Of a stretch of DNA of 64,000 nucleotides, positions 50,101-55,200 are shown one piece after another (the first letter of the stretch is position 1; every line of letters begins with the position of its first letter). The DNA is from Burhinus oedicnemus (taxonomy: Eukaryota > Chordata > Aves > Charadriiformes > Burhinidae): contig VFFE01006977.1 of the NCBI GenBank assembly GCA_008921705.1, positions 1 to 64,000 on the forward strand, given 5' to 3'. The notes beneath the pieces were generated by a model, which searched no databases, was not told where the DNA came from, and worked only from the letters and a program-made list of their open reading frames with translations. A program made the position numbers and the translations under genes.

Positions 50101-51562
50101 AGCTTACGTGATAGTGCTTCGCTAAAATCCAGATGACTGATACGGGGTAACCCCAGAGCGTGCAGGTCGTACTGGATTTGTGCTTTCAGTGTAAGAAAAT
50201 TATCTAAAATATGCGTTTTGAATTTGGTGATATAAATCTGAAATACTGAGCAGTCAAATTTTCAGGGGCCCAGGGTGGCCACATCCCCACGCCTCAAGGC
50301 TGCGCGAGGGGCTGATGCTCTCCAGGGAGGATGCAGGAGGGGAACGTCCCCTCCTCGTATTTCCCGAGGTCCTGGCTGCCCACCCTGGGCCTGGGGAGCC
50401 GGGAACGGGGGAGCCGGGCAGAATGGGTGGCCCAGGCTGTGGCCACCTGGCTTGGCTTTGGGTGCCAGGGCTGCAGCTGGGGAGAAGCCAAGCGCTGGGC
50501 TCCTGTGGAGCAGGGGGCAGTGCTGCACTGTCACCCAAAGCCAAGGCTGAGTGAATCACTGTTTCTGCTTTTCCAATTAAAGAGGAAACGAGCGACTTCC
50601 CCCCTCCCCTGCCATCAGCTCGCCGCTGCCTTGCTCTCTGCCTGCTCTCATGGGCGGCCGCCTTGAAGCCTCTTGTGGTTTCCACCAGGCAAAGGTGGCA
50701 GAGAGGGCAGCGGAGGGTCCTGGCCCGCTCCGCACCGTGAGGAAGGGTTCCTGCTCAAGCCAATGACGGGTGCGGTGTGAAGGCACCCAAGGGACCCAAA
50801 GCACCCAGGCCCTCTTTCACCCCCTCCCCGGCTCTGCCCAGCTGATCCCGTGTGCCAGCATCTCTTGGAGTTGGCAGCAGGTGGCAGCTCGTCCCAGCCA
50901 GGACCCCCAACAGCAGAAGGACATGGACCTGTTGGAGCAGGTCCAGAGGAGGCCACCAAGATGCTGGGAGGGCTGGAGCCCCTCTGCTGTGAGGACAGGC
51001 TGAGAGAGTTGGGGATGTTCAGCCTGGAGAAGAGAAGGCTCCGGGGAGACCTTAGAGCCCCTTCCAGTATCTGAAGGGGGCCTACAGGAAAGCTGGGGAG
51101 GGACTCTGGATCAGGGAGTGGAGCCATGGGACGAGGGGGAACGGTTTTACACTGAAAGAGGGGAGATTTACATTAGATATGAGGAAGAAATTTTTCACTC
51201 TGAGGGTGGTGAGACACTGGCCGAGAGAAGCTGTGGCTGCCCCATCCCTGGAGGTGTTCAAGGCCAGGTTGGACGGGGCTTGGAGCAACCTGGTCTGGTG
51301 GGAGGTGTCCCTGCCCATGGCAGGGGGGTGGAACTGGATGATCTCTAAGGTCCCTTCCAACTCTAACCATTCTGTGATTCTATGACTCCCTCCCCAAAGA
51401 GCATTCCGTGCCAGCAGCCGGTCCAGCACCTGGCCAGGGTCATCCTCTGCTCACCAGCAAGCTGTTCTCCTCGGCCAGGCTGGAGCAGCGGTGCCGCAGG
51501 TCCTCCAGTGCGCTCAGGAGCTTCGTGTTCTGGCTCACGAGGAAGCCGTAGTCAGCCCCGCT
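2065..51562 (-). CDS. TSPOAP1: TSPOAP1 (RIM-binding protein 1) gene, multi-exon, both ends incomplete
   Basis: This entry is the span of the spliced gene; exons follow separately. Seen: 28 GT-AG exons on the minus strand joining in one open frame once two short candidate exons are included. Residue numbers here and below count from the first placed exon: coiled-coil exons 1-483, SH3-I about 584-648, two FN3 domains to about 901, third FN3 to about 1000, SH3-II about 1726-1790, SH3-III about 1867-1930. Family knowledge: RIM-BPs are cytoplasmic scaffolds at presynaptic active zones, linking RIM proteins to CaV channels; RIMBP1 was also isolated as a TSPO-binding protein. TSPOAP1 is preferred over the paralogue RIMBP2 because of the long N-terminal coiled coil with [20 protein letters not shown], the RIMBP1-type SH3-I text [20 protein letters not shown], and VSDDDL just after it. 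Missing: the N-terminal exon(s) and the last short exon. Confidence 0.95.
2194..3339 (-). other. TSPOAP1 intron
   Basis: Intron splitting SH3-III after GFYY. I see no other coding exon and no recognisable interspersed repeat. Confidence 0.8.
3340..3411 (-). CDS. TSPOAP1: TSPOAP1 exon: middle of SH3-III
   Basis: 72 nt, 24 codons, phase 0 to 0. Acceptor tttgcag, donor gtaagtaca (near-perfect). It encodes the RT/n-Src part of the SH3 fold, [20 protein letters not shown] then GFYY. The acidic DDD and the upstream ESSPN motif belong to the SH3 peptide-binding surface used for proline-rich partners in this family. Confidence 0.95.
3412..5330 (-). other. TSPOAP1 intron
   Basis: Intron within SH3-III. 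No exon, RNA gene or clear repeat seen. Confidence 0.8.
5331..5434 (-). CDS. TSPOAP1: TSPOAP1 exon: start of SH3-III
   Basis: 104 nt, entering in phase 1 (two bases complete a Gly codon) and leaving in phase 0. Acceptor ctacag, donor gtaaca. It encodes a short charged linker and then the first SH3 strand, [19 protein letters not shown], with the ALYDY-type motif as AVFDY. Confidence 0.95.
5435..6484 (-). other. TSPOAP1 intron with a CA/TA simple repeat
   Basis: Intron between the proline/basic linker and SH3-III. It holds a short (CA)n-(TA)n run at about 5714-5736. Nothing else recognised. Confidence 0.75.
6485..6520 (-). CDS. TSPOAP1: TSPOAP1 exon: 36-nt linker microexon
   Basis: 36 nt, phase 1 to 1, encoding a linker [11 protein letters not shown] between the proline/basic stretch and SH3-III. 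Donor gtgaga. The acceptor is a NAGNAG site (cagcag), so splicing three bases upstream at 6523 would add one codon without changing frame. Being a multiple of three, the exon could also be skipped without a frameshift. Confidence 0.85.
6896..6967 (-). CDS. TSPOAP1: TSPOAP1 exon: proline/basic linker between SH3-II and SH3-III
   Basis: 72 nt, phase 1 to 1. Acceptor attaag, preceded by a T-rich tract, and donor gtctgt (weak). It encodes [20 protein letters not shown] followed by SKK. The [10 protein letters not shown] text is shared with mammalian TSPOAP1 and marks this paralogue. It could itself serve as an SH3 ligand, which is inference. Confidence 0.9.
6968..9109 (-). other. TSPOAP1 intron
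   Basis: Intron of about 2.1 kb after SH3-II. It contains a 38-bp tandem duplication at 7417-7492 (separate entry). No exon or clear transposon was seen. Confidence 0.8.
7417..7492. repeat. Perfect 38-bp tandem duplication
   Basis: A 38-base unit beginning gatgagcctgcagaaggact occurs twice in direct tandem (7417-7454 and 7455-7492) with no difference. It lies inside an intron, so it does not affect the protein. Confidence 0.97.
9110..9278 (-). CDS. TSPOAP1: TSPOAP1 exon: second half of SH3-II
   Basis: 169 nt, phase 0 in, phase 1 out. Acceptor cccttgcag, donor gtactg. It encodes [30 protein letters not shown] and an amphipathic tail [19 protein letters not shown]. The IPCNMV text replaces the PSNF of the other two SH3 domains, as is typical of the middle SH3 of RIM-binding proteins. 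Confidence 0.96.
9451..9602 (-). CDS. TSPOAP1: TSPOAP1 exon: first half of SH3-II
   Basis: 152 nt, phase 1 in, phase 0 out. Acceptor cacacag, donor gtaaga. After a short linker it encodes [32 protein letters not shown] and ILK. This stretch is nearly invariant across RIM-binding proteins and anchors the gene identification. Confidence 0.97.
9758..9884 (-). CDS. TSPOAP1: TSPOAP1 exon: basic linker before SH3-II
   Basis: 127 nt, phase 0 in, phase 1 out. Acceptor tgttgcag, donor gtgcgt. It encodes a basic, low-complexity linker including [20 protein letters not shown]. Sequence conservation is low, but both splice sites are good and the phase joins exactly to the SH3-II exon. The upstream junction does not fit the exon ending at 10566 (phase 1), which implies a small exon between them. 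Confidence 0.85.
10065..10099 (-). CDS. TSPOAP1: Candidate small TSPOAP1 exon (23 or 35 nt)
   Basis: Needed by phase: the upstream exon leaves in phase 1 and the next starts in phase 0, so an exon of length 3n+2 is missing. Here a strong pyrimidine tract and acceptor (cctttcctgcatcctcag) ends at 10100. Donor candidates are gtgcct at 10076 (exon 10077-10099, 23 nt) or gtgcct at 10064 (exon 10065-10099, 35 nt). Both give an open frame reading C-SPRGSSL(VPGR). The donors are only fair, so this is inference. Confidence 0.4.
10566..11616 (-). CDS. TSPOAP1: TSPOAP1 large linker exon with acidic runs
   Basis: 1051 nt, phase 0 in, phase 1 out. Acceptor gggtacag, donor gtaagt (consensus). It begins [20 protein letters not shown], then [10 protein letters not shown] and a run of Glu/Asp. 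Later come HCSRLL, a [15 protein letters not shown] motif and [15 protein letters not shown]. The order ([27 protein letters not shown]) matches mammalian TSPOAP1. The region is predicted disordered and its function is not assigned. A reading frame extends upstream past the acceptor only by chance. Confidence 0.95.
11617..14852 (-). other. TSPOAP1 intron with degenerate CR1 sequence
   Basis: Intron of about 3.2 kb. An old minus-orientation CR1 occupies roughly 12710-13130, with a smaller piece near 12455-12545. The remainder shows no exon or RNA gene. Confidence 0.75.
12710..13130 (-). mobile_element. Degenerate CR1 LINE 3' fragment
   Basis: On the minus strand this reads like the CR1 3' region. 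On + it runs as gggcctccagaggtctcc, then later gcagctacaagatctcccc and aagctcagcttcctcaaact, the reversed form of the avian CR1 consensus. It is clearly diverged compared with the copies at 24 kb, 51 kb and 56 kb. Boundaries are approximate. Confidence 0.75.
14853..15032 (-). CDS. TSPOAP1: TSPOAP1 exon: acidic linker (SDLSDI motif)
   Basis: 180 nt, 60 codons, phase 0 to 0. Acceptor ttcaatag, donor gtaagg. It encodes [20 protein letters not shown] and then ENGEK. The (R)xSDLSDI(x)EEEEE pattern is found at this place in both TSPOAP1 and RIMBP2, so this is a conserved short motif in an otherwise variable linker. Confidence 0.94.
15320..15622 (-). CDS. TSPOAP1: TSPOAP1 exon: Ser/Glu-rich linker
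   Basis: 303 nt, 101 codons, phase 0 to 0. Acceptor gtctcccag, donor gtttgt (weak but in phase). It encodes a low-complexity, Ser/Pro/Glu-rich linker starting [14 protein letters not shown], with a charged [10 protein letters not shown] run. Conservation with mammals is poor. The exon call rests on the splice sites, the phase fit and an open frame. Confidence 0.85.
15623..17555 (-). other. TSPOAP1 intron with a CR1 fragment
   Basis: Intron of about 1.9 kb. A short minus-orientation CR1 3' end lies at about 16987-17050 (catagaatagtttgagttgg on +). Nothing else recognised. Confidence 0.75.
16987..17050 (-). mobile_element. CR1 LINE 3' terminal fragment
   Basis: Reads catagaatagtttgagttgg, then aaggaacctccaaagatcat and ctagtccaat on +, which is the reverse complement of the usual avian CR1 3' end. 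Short and diverged. The right boundary is uncertain. Confidence 0.75.
17556..18149 (-). CDS. TSPOAP1: TSPOAP1 exon: second half of FN3-III and linker
   Basis: 594 nt, 198 codons, phase 0 to 0. Acceptor ttgcttacag, donor gtaaat. The first 45 or so codons finish the third fibronectin III domain: [38 protein letters not shown]. The rest is a Ser/Pro-rich linker of low conservation. In mammals the same exon carries the same FN3 half followed by a disordered linker. Confidence 0.95.
18150..19957 (-). other. TSPOAP1 intron
   Basis: Intron splitting FN3-III after the conserved YADGQK. It has an A-run at about 19695-19708 and T-rich tracts. No exon or clear transposon seen. Confidence 0.8.
19958..20109 (-). 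CDS. TSPOAP1: TSPOAP1 exon: first half of FN3-III
   Basis: 152 nt, phase 1 in, phase 0 out. Acceptor ctctcacag, donor gtatcg. It encodes [34 protein letters not shown] and [11 protein letters not shown]. The ISWLPV strand and the [10 protein letters not shown](V/I)YADGQK motif are highly conserved in RIMBP1. Confidence 0.97.
20110..20643 (-). other. TSPOAP1 intron
   Basis: Intron between FN3-II and FN3-III. Nothing recognised. Confidence 0.8.
20644..21459 (-). CDS. TSPOAP1: TSPOAP1 exon: end of SH3-I, FN3-I and FN3-II
   Basis: 816 nt, phase 1 in and out. Acceptor tttgtttag, donor gtatca. It starts with the last SH3-I strands ([18 protein letters not shown]), then [20 protein letters not shown], a Ser-rich spacer, and FN3-I ([20 protein letters not shown], then WEPP). 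FN3-II follows ([35 protein letters not shown]). VSDDDL and LTHSS are RIMBP1-type and differ from RIMBP2. The two FN3 domains are the most conserved part of the window. Confidence 0.98.
21460..22867 (-). other. TSPOAP1 intron
   Basis: Intron inside SH3-I. It holds a short (CAAA)n run at about 22124-22148. No other feature recognised. Confidence 0.75.
22868..22977 (-). CDS. TSPOAP1: TSPOAP1 exon: core of SH3-I
   Basis: 110 nt, phase 2 in, phase 1 out. Acceptor atttcag, donor gtgcgt. It encodes [20 protein letters not shown] and [16 protein letters not shown]. The [19 protein letters not shown] text is almost invariant in RIM-binding proteins. It carries the RT loop and acidic specificity residues of the SH3 fold. 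Confidence 0.98.
22978..24947 (-). other. TSPOAP1 intron with a young CR1
   Basis: Intron of about 2.0 kb containing a well-preserved plus-orientation CR1 at 24053-24411. No extra exon seen. Confidence 0.8.
24053..24411 (+). mobile_element. CR1 LINE 3' end, well preserved, antisense to the gene
   Basis: Contains the typical avian CR1 3' text (ctggaggtgttcaaggccag, ggtgtccctgcccatggcag) and ends aaggtcccttccaaccc followed by attctgtgat-tctttgattc octamers. It shares long near-identical stretches with the copies at 50915-51387 and 55594-56018. It is 5'-truncated, as usual for CR1. Confidence 0.95.
24948..25057 (-). CDS. TSPOAP1: TSPOAP1 exon: linker and start of SH3-I
   Basis: 110 nt, phase 0 in, phase 2 out. 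Acceptor gtttttag, donor gtactg. It encodes [20 protein letters not shown], then [12 protein letters not shown]. The VDTASE(M/V)EEL motif and the first SH3 strand (VFLARYSYNP) are shared with mammalian TSPOAP1. Confidence 0.96.
25058..26670 (-). other. TSPOAP1 intron with an old CR1
   Basis: Intron of about 1.6 kb. An old plus-orientation CR1-like stretch is seen at about 25205-25478. Otherwise nothing recognised. Confidence 0.7.
25205..25478 (+). mobile_element. Degenerate CR1-like fragment
   Basis: Shows the CR1 order in diverged form: agttagacattaggaaaaaa, then caaccgtgggacaggttccc, then gaaggcccttccaccctata. It is older than the 24 kb copy. Boundaries approximate. Confidence 0.65.
26671..26891 (-). 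CDS. TSPOAP1: TSPOAP1 exon: Ser-rich linker
   Basis: 221 nt, phase 1 in, phase 0 out. Acceptor tattgcag, donor gtcagt. It encodes a Ser/Gln-rich linker ending [20 protein letters not shown] followed by PE. The SNSS(x)SES(x)[10 protein letters not shown] end is conserved in mammalian TSPOAP1, which supports exon identity and phase. Confidence 0.95.
26892..27229 (-). other. TSPOAP1 intron with a GA-rich run
   Basis: 338-base intron. A short (GA)n-like run lies at about 27107-27128. Nothing else seen. Confidence 0.8.
27230..27413 (-). CDS. TSPOAP1: TSPOAP1 exon: last coiled-coil segment
   Basis: 184 nt, phase 0 in, phase 1 out. Acceptor with a strong pyrimidine tract (gtctctcctgtcag), donor gtaatt. 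It encodes [20 protein letters not shown] then [19 protein letters not shown]. The [11 protein letters not shown] text is characteristic of RIM-binding proteins. This is the end of the long coiled coil. Confidence 0.97.
27607..27624 (-). CDS. TSPOAP1: Candidate 18-nt TSPOAP1 microexon
   Basis: On the minus strand: agcttgcag, then ccagtctcctcacagatg, then gtaagtctc. The donor is near-perfect. The 18 nt are in frame (phase 0 to 0) between the exons ending QLLE and starting ARVKDLE, and would add PVSSQM. As I recall, human TSPOAP1 has seven extra residues at the same point (STLDSMQ between QLLE and ARVREL). The pyrimidine tract is weak, as is common for neuronal microexons. Inference. Confidence 0.5.
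30049..30135 (-). mobile_element. CR1 LINE fragment
   Basis: On + it reads atcagagaatcatgattttg, then gaagggaactcaagaggtct, then caaattcctgctcaaagcag, a diverged reverse complement of a CR1 3' region. Approximate limits. Confidence 0.6.
31838..32060 (-). mobile_element. CR1 LINE fragment
   Basis: On + it reads cacagaactacagaacagct, then gcagctctggagaccaccca, gtccaactccatcagctcaa and gtctccaaggagggagactcc: the reverse of a CR1 3' region in the usual order. Moderately diverged. The right limit is uncertain. Confidence 0.75.
33691..33741 (-). CDS. TSPOAP1: TSPOAP1 exon: 51-nt coiled-coil exon
   Basis: 51 nt, 17 codons, phase 0 to 0, encoding [17 protein letters not shown]. Acceptor cttcttag, donor gtaaga. 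The text is nearly identical to mammalian TSPOAP1, including [11 protein letters not shown]. Together with the microexon candidate it lies next to a 6 kb intron. Confidence 0.96.
33742..34096 (-). other. TSPOAP1 intron
   Basis: 355-base intron within the coiled coil. Nothing recognised. Confidence 0.85.
34097..34201 (-). CDS. TSPOAP1: TSPOAP1 exon: coiled coil ([16 protein letters not shown])
   Basis: 105 nt, 35 codons, phase 0 to 0. Acceptor tgttctgcag, donor gtaggc. It encodes [20 protein letters not shown] followed by [12 protein letters not shown], a heptad-rich coiled coil matching mammalian TSPOAP1 closely. Confidence 0.97.
34202..34602 (-). other. TSPOAP1 intron
   Basis: 401-base intron within the coiled coil. 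Nothing recognised. Confidence 0.85.
34603..34725 (-). CDS. TSPOAP1: TSPOAP1 exon: coiled coil
   Basis: 123 nt, 41 codons, phase 0 to 0. Acceptor tttctcttcag, donor gtcagt. It encodes [20 protein letters not shown] then [13 protein letters not shown], heptad-repeat sequence aligning with the mammalian stretch that ends LESLEQVLK. Confidence 0.97.
34726..36016 (-). other. TSPOAP1 intron
   Basis: Intron of about 1.3 kb. No exon or repeat recognised. Confidence 0.8.
36017..36106 (-). CDS. TSPOAP1: TSPOAP1 exon: coiled coil
   Basis: 90 nt, 30 codons, phase 0 to 0. Acceptor tctggacag, donor gtaaaa. It encodes [20 protein letters not shown] then [10 protein letters not shown]. The SENARL(A/V)EEN core is shared with mammals. 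Confidence 0.95.
36107..37546 (-). other. TSPOAP1 intron
   Basis: Intron of about 1.4 kb. Nothing recognised. Confidence 0.8.
37547..37630 (-). CDS. TSPOAP1: TSPOAP1 exon: basic coiled coil
   Basis: 84 nt, 28 codons, phase 0 to 0. Acceptor ttcatgcag, donor gtaagt. It encodes [20 protein letters not shown] then KHKRCKEL. The KKRKKCE(N/S)LE(H/Q)E(V/A)RKK core is shared with mammalian TSPOAP1. Two lysine/arginine-rich clusters are present. Confidence 0.96.
37815..37922 (-). CDS. TSPOAP1: TSPOAP1 exon: linker leading into coiled coil
   Basis: 108 nt, 36 codons, phase 0 to 0. Acceptor ctttccag, donor gtgagt (consensus). It encodes [20 protein letters not shown] and ends [10 protein letters not shown]. 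It begins at the point where a transcript from the internal CpG island would join, and it is in frame for that as well as for the full-length message. Confidence 0.92.
42030..42880. promoter_or_regulatory. CpG island inside the gene; candidate internal promoter
   Basis: About 850 bases of very high GC content with dense CG dinucleotides and many ccgcccc/ggggcgg-like boxes, in sharp contrast to the flanking intron. Long open frames on both strands here are by-products of the base composition and have no recognisable protein. On the minus strand a consensus splice donor lies at 42622 (separate entry). Function as a promoter is inference. Confidence 0.7.
42623..42800 (-). other. Candidate alternative first exon (non-coding) with a consensus donor
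   Basis: On the minus strand the island reads gcgcagccggcag then gtaaggccggg, a perfect CAG/GTAAGG donor ending at 42623. A transcript starting in the island could splice from here to the exon at 37922. No ATG was found in the open frame running into this donor, so the exon would be 5' UTR. The 5' limit given is arbitrary. Confidence 0.4.
43215..43484 (-). CDS. TSPOAP1: TSPOAP1 exon: coiled coil and Pro/Ala-rich linker
   Basis: 270 nt, 90 codons, phase 0 to 0. Acceptor ttccccgcag, donor gtgaga. It encodes [20 protein letters not shown] (identical or nearly so in mammals), then a Pro/Ala/Gly-rich linker ending GGEAPRE. The linker half is GC-rich and poorly conserved, as in mammals. Confidence 0.97.
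43485..46797 (-). other. TSPOAP1 intron
   Basis: Intron of about 3.3 kb. No exon, RNA gene or clear repeat recognised. Confidence 0.8.
46798..46974 (-). CDS. TSPOAP1: TSPOAP1 exon: N-terminal coiled coil
   Basis: 177 nt, 59 codons, phase 0 to 0. Acceptor ctgcgctgtag, donor gtgaga. It encodes [50 protein letters not shown] and LQAKL. This is the mammalian SLELCRKALARQRARDLSE...[10 protein letters not shown] region almost residue for residue, and it fixes the orthology. Confidence 0.97.
46975..49136 (-). other. TSPOAP1 intron, GC-rich
   Basis: Intron of about 2.2 kb. The GC-rich part at 47.1-48.2 kb gives long open frames in several frames on both strands, with no recognised protein. No transposon seen. 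Confidence 0.75.
49137..49265 (-). CDS. TSPOAP1: TSPOAP1 exon: N-terminal coiled coil
   Basis: 129 nt, 43 codons, phase 0 to 0. The acceptor is the ccttctgttatctag site at 49266. It adds RRSCFPQ before [20 protein letters not shown] and [16 protein letters not shown]. An alternative acceptor (cttcccccag) at 49245 would drop those seven residues. Mammals have RKSSFPE here, so the upstream site is chosen. Donor gtgagt. Confidence 0.96.
49266..51454 (-). other. TSPOAP1 intron with a young CR1
   Basis: Intron of about 2.2 kb holding a plus-orientation CR1 at 50915-51387, just 5' to 3' adjacent to the next exon (67 bases away). Nothing else recognised. Confidence 0.8.
50915..51387 (+). mobile_element. 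CR1 LINE 3' end, well preserved, antisense to the gene
   Basis: Longest of the three young copies. It starts around acatggacctgttggagcag, passes through ggctggagcccctctgctgt and gttcagcctggagaagagaa, and ends ggtcccttccaactctaacc with attctgtgattctatga. A small gap relative to the other two copies removes the cccaggttgcc segment near 51222. Ends 67 bases from a TSPOAP1 exon. Confidence 0.95.
51455..51562 (-). CDS. TSPOAP1: Most 5' placed TSPOAP1 exon: start of coiled coil
   Basis: 108 nt, 36 codons, phase 0 to 0. Acceptor gttttgcag, donor gtgagc. It encodes [20 protein letters not shown] then [10 protein letters not shown]. It aligns with the mammalian NLELLRALGELRQRC...KEENQML stretch. It starts without an ATG and with a good acceptor, so at least one more coding exon lies upstream. 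In mammals about 110-130 residues precede this point. Confidence 0.92.
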
Positions 51563-51608
51563 CTGCAAAACAGCACGGGAGAGGCAAGGCAGGTCTTCGC
51601 CTCCCTGG

Positions 51609-51650
51609 GGCGAGGGGACGAGTGGACGAGGGGACGAGGGGACGAGGGAC
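51609..51650. repeat. Short GGGGACGA-like tandem repeat
   Basis: Imperfect tandem copies of a gaggggac-type 8-10 bp unit (cgaggggacgagtggacgag and onward), about 40 bases, just upstream of the first placed exon. Confidence 0.8.
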
Positions 51651-52205
51651 CGACCTCAGCTGCACGCCCACCCTGGCCCCGCAGCGAGCCCAGCCGGGCT
51701 GCGTGGGGAGGCTGGCAGGGTCGGGGGGCGGGCAGGGAAGGGGCAGGGTGGAATGCAGAGACTGATTTCAGGGGGCAGAGAGGGGCTGCGTGTCCTTTGG
51801 AGGACGAGTGGCCTCCAGGGCTGGGCTACATCACCTGTGGGTGACAGCTACCGTCTCCATAGCTCTAAAGATGCTTTCAACTTGCCCAGACCCTCACGTC
51901 ATCCCCAGCCACTTACATTTTGCCACAGTACCACCTAAACCAGCTGAAGAGCCAGGCGGGCAGAACACAAGCCGTGACACCCCAGACATGTGCCCTGCTC
52001 CCCACGGCTCAGGGACGCCATGGCCTCCAGCACCGCCTGGCTTTCGGAGGCGACGAGAGCTCCTCGCCTGCTTCCCCACGCCACATCCCCCGGTTTGGCC
52101 CAGGAGCCAAGCCCCGGGCTCTGCCCTGTCTCTGTCAGCCTCCGGAAGAAGGCGACATGCCGGATTTCTTTGCAAAACACCACCTTAATTTTGTCACATC
52201 AAAAG

Positions 52206-52240
52206 CAGGCAGCAGCAGCAGCAGCGGCGGCGGCGGCGGC
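52206..52240. repeat. CAG/GGC triplet repeat
   Basis: About five agc triplets followed by about five ggc triplets. In one + frame this reads poly-Ser/poly-Gly, but I do not support that frame as a gene. It lies directly beside a tatatata element. Confidence 0.9.
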
Positions 52241-52251
52241 TCTGCCGGGAG

Positions 52252-52263
52252 CTGTATATATAG
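52252..52263. promoter_or_regulatory. TATA-like element next to the triplet repeat
   Basis: The sequence gagctgtatatatagctttg contains a symmetrical tatatata, so it could serve either strand. On the minus strand a start about 30 bases downstream would fall in the triplet repeat, about 650 bases 5' of the first placed exon. Only suggestive. Confidence 0.25.
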
Positions 52264-55200
52264 CTTTGTGGTTACTGCTTCCTGCTCAGCGCTGCTCGCC
52301 GCAGGCTCGCTGCTGAAGCAAGCGCCCAGAAAGTATTTTTGTGCGTTAGCAAAGCTCGTAGCCAAGCTATTGCTTCACAGCTGCCATATGGCAGCAGCAC
52401 GCCAGGCACCTCGGGAAGATCTGGCCAGACGCTTTCCCAGCAGCCAGGCGGGTCCTGCAGGACCCGCTCCCAGCACCCACGAAGCCTTTGCTAGTGCCGC
52501 TCAATGGCTGCCACCTTCCCGGCGCACGGCTCTGCTTCTGCAGTTGGCGAGCCAAGGCTACGAGCGGAACATCCCTCGGCTACCAAAGAAATGCTGCCCA
52601 AGCTTTCTTGGTAGCGAGAAGTCCGACAGGCAGCTCACGGCACTCGGGTGCCGCTACGCTCTGGGAGGTCTGAGACTGGCTAAAACTCACTACGCTTTTG
52701 ACCAATGCTATATTTTGGCTTCTCAATCATGGCCATTGGAGAAAAAGGGCAGGAGACCGGTGCCACAAAGTCCACCCCACCGAATCCCCCGGTGTGGCTG
52801 CCATGCTCATGCCACAGCTCTCACAACCTCTCATGCCTGTATGGAAATGCCTTGGCAGAACGGGGAGGGAAAACACGACTGAAAGACACTGAAAAACCAA
52901 AAAAAAACATCCTCAAAAGATAACACCCTGCCCTCCATACTGGCCTCCCGCAGTGTCCCCAGGTCCCACCTGGAGGGAATGGTAGGTGCCACAAGTTGGC
53001 AGGCCCTGAGCAGAGTGGTTTGTAGATGTCCACCCTGCAGAAATCCCGGGGTTTGAGAAAGCTGGAGTGAAGAAGAGATGGGAAGAGATTGTACTGTTTT
53101 CCACTTGTGGGAAAGCAAAACTGTATTTATTTTCCTCTATTGGGTTTTTTTTTTTCCTCCCCTAGGCGCAGAGGCGCAGTTACTGCCGCAGCCCCCAGGC
53201 ACCCGGGTGCCCCCCCGCACTCTCCAACCACTCGGAGCTGCTCCCGTGGGTGGTCGGGGCAGGTCCGGGAAACAAGGAGCTCCCCACACTCAGCGGCCTG
53301 GGGGAGCCAAGAAGCTGCCCTGGGAGCCACGCACCCTGCCCGCTGCAGTGCTCTGGGCCCAGAGACCCAGTACCAGGTCCTGCGGCACTGGTCCCGTGCC
53401 TGCAGCTTTACAGGGACAGCGAGGTGTCCCAGAGGATATTTCCCCCATCACCAGCTCCAGGAACAGCAAAGCACTTCCTGGGGCCAGGCACCCATGCAGG
53501 GGATGCTGTGGGTGCTGATGTGGGGACAGAGCGGGGTGGGTGCACGGGCAGGGGTCCTACCAGCATCTCCCGTGTCCTGCATGGCAGCGCCTTGGGCTGG
53601 TTCGCTGCCGCCGTCCCCAGAGCCGAGCAGGCAGCCCCTGGGATGAAGTCAAAATGCGTTATTTCCATCTGCTTGTCACTGCCGAGAGGCCTTGAGCTTC
53701 CTGTCCGTGCTTGCTTGCACGGAGACAGGCTGGACAACCTCAGCCAGCAACCTCTGCGCTTGGGACAGGAGCTGGAGAGCTTTTGTGGAGGAGCCGACGT
53801 GCTCCTGCCTCTCCCCGTCAGGCAGCTAGGACTTCCGACGTCGTCAGCACCGGGTTTCTGCAGGGAACAATTACCACTTCCAGCATGGCAGGGGGATCTC
53901 TGGGGGACTTACATCCAAATTTCTGTACTTCAAACCCCTTTTCCGTAGCTATAAAACACCACCTTCATCGGGGCAGGATGCAGAGACTCACAAGCGCTCA
54001 CCCTAATCCTACCGGGCTGTCCCCGGCTCAGCCCAGGTTTCTTGCTATGACTCCAGAGCCCACGATGTGGCAAAGGCTGGGATGTCCTAGACCACGCAGA
54101 GACCTTTCCGTTTCCCCAGGTGTTGCAGGACCCCCGGGCGAGGGGCCGTGGAGCAGAAGAGGGTGGCTGTGTGCTCCAGGCTGGGGCCAGGCACGGGGCC
54201 AAGCCTCCCCCCGCCAGCGCGTCCCGCCGCGGCCGCAGCTCCTTGGGGCTTTGCCCAGAGGGGCACGAGGGGCATCTGCAGCAAGAAGACGTGGAGGCAG
54301 GAGATCCTTGCCCTGCCAGGACATCTGTCCCGCGCAGGGACCTCACTGCCTGGGAAAGGTTTGCCAAACCTTCCCCCCGGCGGCTGAGCCGGCGCCGGCT
54401 GCGTCAGCTGAACCCTCCTCCAAGACCACGTAGAGCCTGGAACCGAAGGACTGTCTAGACGTCATCCCATGCTCATTAAACATTCATTTCCTATAATGAA
54501 ATAGCTTTTAATTTATTAACCGCTCTGCTGTCCCTTAAGGTTCCCGCACTGCGCGGCACAGCCTCGCTCGTGGCCCCCACGGATGGTGCTTTTCGAAGGG
54601 GGCTGAGGAAATCTTTAGGGAGAAGAGGCACCAAGGCTGCCCCTGAAGCGACTCTTCTTGATAATAACAAGCGGAATTGCCAGCAGGAGCCAAAATCCAA
54701 ACACATCCCTCGGTCAGGGAGGCTTTCGGGGAGCTGGAGTCGGCAGGAGCCGAGGCAGAGCTGACACCGCGGGGTGGCAGGGAAGGTCTCCGGGCAGTCA
54801 CATCCCCCACATCAGGCTCATCCTTGGCCACTAAAAAAATTAACCCGAGTGACGTGTTCTTTGGCCACGGGGGAAATTTTCTAAAACCAGAGCAAGGCGG
54901 GAGAAGAGCAGCAGGGATGCTGAGGGCGGAGAGCAGGCTGCGGCTCCCTGTGCCGCAGGCACACGGCTTCCAAGACTCCCGTTACAGGGAAATCGTCATC
55001 ATCTGTCGCCTCTTTCGGCAGGTAGAGCCCAAAATACAGTTTCTTCAGGATGCATGGAGAACGAGCGAACAAAGAAAAGCCTCAGGGTGGCAGCTGCCAG
55101 AAAGCTGCTGCTTTTTCACCTGAAAACTTAAAAAAGCGACGGAGAGCTGCAGCAGCTTTTGCAGGGAGAGGTGCCCAGCCAGGCTGCAAAACGGGTCACG

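Noticed and set aside
51920..52882. 320-codon open frame on the + strand with poly-Ser/poly-Gly
   Set aside because: The low-complexity part is just the triplet repeat read in one frame; the rest has no recognisable protein.
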